NCBI GenBank assembly: GCA_013115125.1
Contig: JABANN010000341.1
Location: forward strand, 1-37,393
Origin: Perkinsus olseni
Taxonomy: Eukaryota > Perkinsozoa > Perkinsida
Length of the DNA stretch: 37,393 bases
Direction: 5' to 3'
Shown here: piece by piece, positions 32,646 to 37,393 of the stretch
Numbering within the stretch: the stretch's first letter is position 1
How the letters are laid out: every line of letters starts with the position of its first letter
Made by a program: the position numbers and the translations under genes
The notes under the pieces: model-generated
Seen by the model: only the letters and a program-made list of their open reading frames with translations
What the model was told of the DNA's origin: nothing
The model's database searches: none

Positions 32646-33373
32646 ATGTCCTTTATCCTCTCGTGTCGAGTCGGCGTGGCGACTCTTGGTATCATTTGCT
32701 TCATCATCATGACGAGCATCATCGCTGCTGCTGCTGCAGACGAGCTCTTCGTCTCGGGCGCCGAGTGTTATCTTTGCCAAGTAACCTCCCGAGAACTATC
32801 CCTTTTAACTAGTCGTCTCGAGCACGTCTTACTGAGCACACTCTCTCGCGTACCGTGAAACGGAGTATCCCTGAGTGGGCAGGAGGACTCATACCATAGC
32901 CCAGGGATTGAGTCAAGCTAGCAACATAGCGTCCTTAGGTGCTCGTTCGAAGGATGGAGAATATGTTCGCTCGCCAAGGAAGAGACTTCACCGAGGAGGA
33001 TCTCCTCCGCAACGCCAAGAAGACTCTTTGCAATCGAGCGGCCCTCCAAGGGAAGATTGTTGCAGAGTTCCCCTCCTCTAGACCAGCTGTGAGCGTTCAT
33101 CATTCACGATAGCTCGGCTGTTCCGTTAAATCTACTAGGCGTTCTTAGTGCCATATCGTCCTCCAATTGGCGGAGTGAACGGCCGAGAGCGTTCCTCACT
33201 GCCAACGTCGAGTGTCGTCCCTCTAGATACATTATCCCAGCCTCGAGTACGATTGCGAGACCTTCATGGACCGCTACGGGCCAGATCTGATGGACGCTCT
33301 CAGTCTGGAAGAGGACTTGACAGACTTTTGTGTGACGTCCATAGGGACGGGTTGCAAGCATGGTCCACGCTAG
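32646..33373 (+). CDS. Secreted saposin-B-like protein
   Basis: The start at 32646 gives a strong hydrophobic signal sequence (VATLGIICFIIMTSIIAAAA) and then GAECYLC, the C-x2-C that opens saposin B domains. Later exons give ENMFARQGRDFTEEDLL, KKTLCNRAALQGKIVAEF, and finally YDCETFMDRYGPDLMDALS, EEDLTDFC and GTGC before the stop at 33373. The C..C / C / C....C / C spacing and the CETFMDRYGPDL signature fit the SapB fold, which binds lipid or membranes. The intron after CYLCQ would be only 32 nt (GTAACC..CTAG). The one before the YDCET exon has two possible acceptors, so residues in the middle are uncertain. Lysosomal or extracellular location is likely. Confidence 0.7.
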
Positions 33374-33497
33374 TCAGAGTTATAGTTCTCTCGTATTGTG
33401 AATCTCGAGTTCAGTCGGACTACCCCCACGACAGATGAACGCAACCCCACTCGAAGTAAAGCATGCTACTGATTATTTGTTATCGTGGGAGAATAAA

Positions 33498-34656
33498 TTA
33501 GCCCCCTTTCGGCTCAGCTTCCGGCCGCTTCTGGCTCACTCCGACTGCTGCTCTGCCGAATGCGAGCTGGAGCGTCTCCAGCATCGTGCCGTGTAAAGAC
33601 TTCATCCAGTCCTGCTGTTGTTCCAGCATCTTGGCAAATTGTGTCTGTTGGCGCTCCAGCATCTCCTGAAAACACACACAAAGCACAGCACTTCTCTCCC
33701 CTTTCGTTGTGCAGTCACCTTACCTGCTGCTTCTCTTGAAAGGCCAACAAGGCCATATGGGTGGTATGGGACATTTGCAAGGCAGTCGCTATGGTATCAC
33801 CATCTTGTCTCTTCTCCGGCCCTCCCTCAACCACCGGCCGAGTCTCGCCTTCTACCCGAGCCTTCTTCCTCGGACTCATCACACTTCGCCCTCGGGAATC
33901 AACTTCCTTTGTGTCAACCGAATCAGCGACCACTCTGTCTTCATCAGGAGCCGCCCGTTTCACACCGCCCCTCGACTGCCTTCTCTTGGGCGAGAAGTCA
34001 GTAACCGTAGTACTAGAACCACTACTACCTGAGCCAGTCGCCCCTCTGAACTCCGGCATGTTCTGCACCGCATGAGCAGCAGCCATCACAGCCGGGTCAC
34101 AGGCAGACTCCATGATCCCTCGTATGCAGCTCTCCGTGGTGTCGATCGGTGAAGCGGGCGCCGGCAGCATCGGCAGCTCGGGGCCCTTGTCATCCTCACC
34201 ATCAAAGACCAGCCACGTTACGCTGCCGTCCACGCAACGAGGGTATGCCTTAACGACGTCCTGGATGCTCCAATCGGTAGGAAGATTCTCACCGTCACTC
34301 ACTGTCGGAGGCAAATGCAGCCTTAAACCCTGTGACACGATCCGGTGATCGGCACCAACATGCGAGCGCCATCGAGCCAGCACGCGTTCCACTATCGATT
34401 TTACAGTGGTCTGTGGTGTCATCCTCAACTGCAGTTTGAAATTGATATCAGCTAGCCTCAGGAGCTGCTCCATTATGTGACTCCGTGGGGTCAGCCGCAA
34501 TGTTACAACATCGGTCGTGAGAGGCGCTGGAAGGGCAGGGTCCGAGGGCGCAGCTGTCGAACAACATGACGATGATGATGACGATGGCTGTGCCGAAGAG
34601 CCTTCAGACACCTTGCTGTTGGCTTTCTTCCTGGAAGCCTTACGAGTTCTAAGCAT
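33498..34656 (-). CDS. Unrecognised protein with folded core and coiled coil
   Basis: Exons 34656-33724 and 33665-33498 join in phase through a 58-nt intron, giving 366 residues. The N terminus is basic and then Ser-rich (MLRTRKASRKKANSK). A well-ordered region at about residues 48-155 contains DVVTLRLTPRSHIMEQLLRL, KSIVERVLARWRSHVGAD, LRLHLPPT, WSIQDVVKAYP and VTWLVFDGE. Its beta/helix rhythm recalls a ubiquitin-like beta-grasp, but I cannot place it in a family. A disordered region with two basic clusters (SPKRRQSRGGVKR; SPRKKARVE) suggests nuclear import. The C-terminal Gln-rich coiled coil EMLERQQTQFAKMLEQQQDW is likely an oligomerisation helix. A nuclear regulatory protein is a reasonable guess only. 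Confidence 0.8.
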
Positions 34657-34840
34657 AGTACAAACAAGTCAACACTAAACAGAAGTGAAGGTCAGCATCG
34701 GTCCCAGCCCTCAGCTACCTCTCTGCTACTCAACTCAAAGCGAGAGGTACGTAACGTACAGGATATCGTGGATAGAAACAGTGTTACTGTGGTAAGTTAT
34801 ACGTTGGACGCGGCGACCGAAACGGCCATCAAGGGAACCT

Positions 34841-36518
34841 TCAGTGCTTGCCACCAGCCTTCTTGATCGGCTTCTTAACGCCCTTTCCTTTCCCCTTTCC
34901 TCTTCCCTTTCCTTTGCCCATGGGGGAGTGCTTCGAGGCCTTGAAGGAAGACACATCACGGCAGCTATCAGCCGAATTGTTCTTCAACGCTCGCTTCGGA
35001 CCGCCATGACCGTACCTGTTGGCCACCTTCAGTACTCGAACGCAGAGAGCTCTCTCCCCTACTTTTTATCCTTAGCAAGGCGTTTCTTGTTCGTCTTCCC
35101 TTTGCCTCCTTTACCGCCCTTACCGCCCTTGCCGCCTTTACCACCCTTCCCGTGGCCTGCGGTGTCAGCGCCACCTGCCTGCTGATTGCCCTTCTTGGAG
35201 ACCTTCTCAAGAGTCTTCTCAACGCTAGCAGACTCATCTAATACGAACACCACGGAGTAAACGGCAACACCACTCCTAGCTCACCACTGCCCTATGTACT
35301 CTAGAATCAATTCACAGCTTCGCAGGACTGTAAGCATTATGACTGCACCAGTATTGCCTTGGGCAGCATGTACGACTGTAACTTTTATATCAGCGCTATC
35401 CCCTCGGGTACTCAGTAAGAGCACTTCTGTAACAGTCGTAATGTTATCTTACTGTGTATGTACGACTGTTACCACTGCGTCAGTGCTGTCCTCTCCAGAC
35501 AGGTAAGAGTGTTACCACTGTATCAATACTACCCCGGGAAAAAAGCAGAAAAATTACCGCTGAAGCATCTCTATAGTACCAATTACTATTAGTACAGTCA
35601 TTGCCAATGATAATGAGGCTTTTACAACCCCCATAGACTATGGGCCATAGTACCTTCTCCCTTGGATTCCTTCCATTTCTCAATCTCAGCCAAGTTCTCC
35701 CGCTTCTGAGCAGCACGAGCCTGAGCTGCCGCTACCTGCATCTTCTTCCCGAACCTGAAGGCACCATGCAGCAAGAGACATTCCAGTCTCCACAGGCAAG
35801 CCAACCACAAGGATAAAAATCATCACTGCGCAAGGCAGATACACGCACATCACGAAATAGTCGACCACTGAGTTCATCAGTCACCCAGACCGTCAGCTGG
35901 AGGCTGCCAAGGATTGCCCACGGGGAAGTCCGGCTCACTTCTTCTCAGCCTGTCTACGCTTCCTTTCCTCCACTATCTCTATGCGCTTCTGCTGATCAGC
36001 AAGGTTCTCTCGGATCTGACAGAAGCAGAGCCCAAGGGCCCCACATCAGTCAGGCACAGCGGGGTGGTGAGCTCAACACACCTTGCCCATCTGCTGATCC
36101 GTCTTAAGCATCTCAGCGTAGAAGTCATCAGGACGGTTGGCCTCGATCCCCATGGCCGCGAACCTCCGGAAAGCCTCCGTCACACTCTCTTGAGCCTGAC
36201 TGTACCTACGCCGTTTTTGATTGCAAAACGCGTATGGGGCATCGGAATCTTTCCCATTACATCGCCTTCTCGATCTCAACTCGGTCGTCCGGCTTGAAGC
36301 CCTTCTCCGAGATGGGTTCCTGTGTGCTGGTAAGAGCCAGAGTCTCGATCCAGGGCACTCGAGTGAGGCCCTGGGGCACTCCATAGCTGATCGACTTCAA
36401 TGCCGCGTTGAGCTGAGGAGGGACCGCCTCAGTTGTGCCCCTGCATCCCTTCATCGCCCATTACTACCTTCTCGACGTCACACTCGGTTTTCTGTAGCAG
36501 CTCTGATGCTTCTGACAT
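34841..36518 (-). CDS. EBP2: Ribosome biogenesis factor EBP2
   Basis: Seven exons (36518-36468, 36412-36261, 36205-36082, 36015-35939, 35754-35654, 35237-35063, 35015-34841) give 284 residues, against about 300 for the family. EBP2 (EBNA1BP2) is a nucleolar factor needed for 27S pre-rRNA processing and 60S assembly. Family motifs in order are RVPWIETLAL, YSQAQESVTEAFRR, RPDDFYAEMLKTDQQM, FGKKMQ, then helical AQARAAQKRENLAEIEKW. The conserved end reads YGHGGPKRALKNNSADSCRD and DVSSFKASKH. A lysine-glycine tract (KGGKGGKGG repeats) precedes this end, and a second GKGKGRGKGKGKG tract lies in the tail; both are presumably RNA-binding and nucleolar. The 416-nt intron 35238-35653 is the longest found and carries a degenerate repeat. 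Confidence 0.95.
35327..35540. repeat. Degenerate tandem repeat in EBP2 intron
   Basis: Units built on ATGTACGACTGT(A/T)AC followed by ATCAGCGCTATCCCC or GTCAGTGCTGTCCTC and a G(T)AAGAG spacer recur at about 35330, 35370, 35460 and 35510. Copies are about 45-90 bp apart and diverged. The unit resembles a decayed minisatellite. On the gene strand it lies inside the 416-nt EBP2 intron. Confidence 0.55.
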
Positions 36519-37276
36519 AACGATGGTGGGAGGCAACGGAGAAGATGGAGCTGGAGAGAGAAAAGTGTGATCACGGCAGAGGTCCCGGCGAAGGCCACTC
36601 TAGGTTACAAATGCCGAAAAATACAGAGTCGGCGAGCGGGCGACGGTTCTGTTGCTGATACGTCAGGGAAACTCGCACTGGGATCGTTGCACGATAACTT
36701 GGACGATTATTATTGAGCGAGACTTCCCAGTAGGGCGTCGTTTTTGCACGCGTAAAAACGCAAAGAGCGCGCAGGGCGCCCGGGGCGCGCGGCAAGAAGG
36801 GGGCTCGTGTCGGGTAATTCCCAAAATCCAAGGAAGCAGGGATCGGCATAACCTGAGTAACAGTTCGGGTTCCTGGTTGACATGGGTAGCAGTTCCGGGA
36901 CCGGGTTGCCCTGTGTGTTGCCGTTCGGGGGGGGGTGGTTCGAGTTTTCCGTTTCTGCCTTCACCGGGTGAAGTTCACCCGCAATTCAGGGCATTTCGGT
37001 TGCCCTTGCCTCCCTGTCGCACGAGCTTCCTTGGATTTTATACCTTTTCCTTGGGTTTTGTACTTCATTCCAATTGGGCGCGTGAAGCGTGGATTAGTTA
37101 GTTACAGTTACCGTTTCAATGAACTGATTCTGTGGCTTGAGGTCGGTCACGGCCTGGGACTCCTGGGGTCAAAGCTAGCGTACGGTCAGATATCATGTTG
37201 GGGCGCTAATAACCTATTTGACCGTTGACAATCACTACCAACACGGCTCCATCCGAACGAGTCCCTCGGTGGCAGT
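36519..37276. other. Intergenic, no recognised gene
   Basis: Upstream of EBP2. Contents noted: a short inverted repeat CGTTTTT-8 nt-AAAAACG at 36739-36760, a very GC-rich stretch GCGCGCAGGGCGCCCGGGGC at about 36767-36786, and a run of G at about 36927-36935. Open frames on both strands lack any motif. Confidence 0.45.
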
Positions 37277-37324
37277 AACACTGCGGCTCATCACCTGTTA
37301 CTGTAACAGGTGATGAGCTGTGTT
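37277..37324. repeat. Long near-perfect hairpin
   Basis: A 16-bp arm GCTCATCACCTGTTAC (37286-37301), one T, then the exact reverse complement (37303-37318). Outside it AACAC (37277-37281) pairs with GTGTT (37320-37324) across a small asymmetric bulge. The total stem is 21 bp with essentially no loop, so it is cruciform-like in DNA. No gene is seen nearby. Confidence 0.9.
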
Positions 37325-37393
37325 ATGGAAAGATGCTGAAGTGCGCAAGATCTGATGATAGCTGTTGTCTTCCTATCGATCGCACGATCTGTT

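Noticed and set aside
1-37393. CRISPR arrays, operons, Shine-Dalgarno sites, rRNA genes
   Set aside because: None seen; the intron-rich gene structure is eukaryotic and such bacterial features do not apply.

Overview
The window is nuclear DNA of a protist with very compact, intron-rich genes. All introns I could place are GT-AG. Most are only about 43-60 nt long, a few reach 150-420 nt. The gene content (RNA polymerase subunits, ribosome-biogenesis factors, organellar tRNA synthetase, legumain, RING, CCCH and C2HC zinc-finger proteins), the near-balanced base composition and a secreted repeat protein of Cys-rich style suggest an alveolate close to Perkinsus. That assignment is inference; no search was run.

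Most real genes are broken into short exons, so single open reading frames are misleading. I rebuilt exon chains by matching splice phase and family motifs. Left part (1-10 kb): a TAG microsatellite, a small membrane protein (1135-1595 -), a membrane-anchored RING-H2 ubiquitin ligase (2472-3599 -) facing RPB5 (3713-4824 +) across 113 bp, then RPC4 of RNA polymerase III (4973-6747 +), acireductone dioxygenase (7810-8715 +) and a secreted two-repeat Cys-rich protein (9649-10017 +).

Middle (10.6-21.7 kb): a run of six minus-strand genes. These are two unrecognised proteins, a zinc-binding alcohol-dehydrogenase-like enzyme (12711-14658), a small membrane protein, a coiled-coil protein (15546-17267) and a complete 20-exon DRS1/DDX27 helicase (17371-21230). 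The helicase diverges from a single-exon triple CCCH zinc-finger gene (21661-22887 +).

Right part (23.6-37.4 kb): a long plus-strand gene with a C2HC finger and repeated CTFxP / RLYE units, converging on mitochondrial phenylalanyl-tRNA synthetase (27311-29214 -); a small charged protein; legumain (29889-32010 -) diverging from a saposin-B-like secreted protein (32646-33373 +); an unrecognised two-exon protein (33498-34656 -); and EBP2 (34841-36518 -). The end of the window is gene-free and carries a strong hairpin.

Thematically, four genes serve RNA polymerase or ribosome production (RPB5, RPC4, DRS1, EBP2) and two serve the secretory/lysosomal route (legumain, saposin-like). There is no operon logic here; the proximity reflects compact packing and several short divergent promoters.
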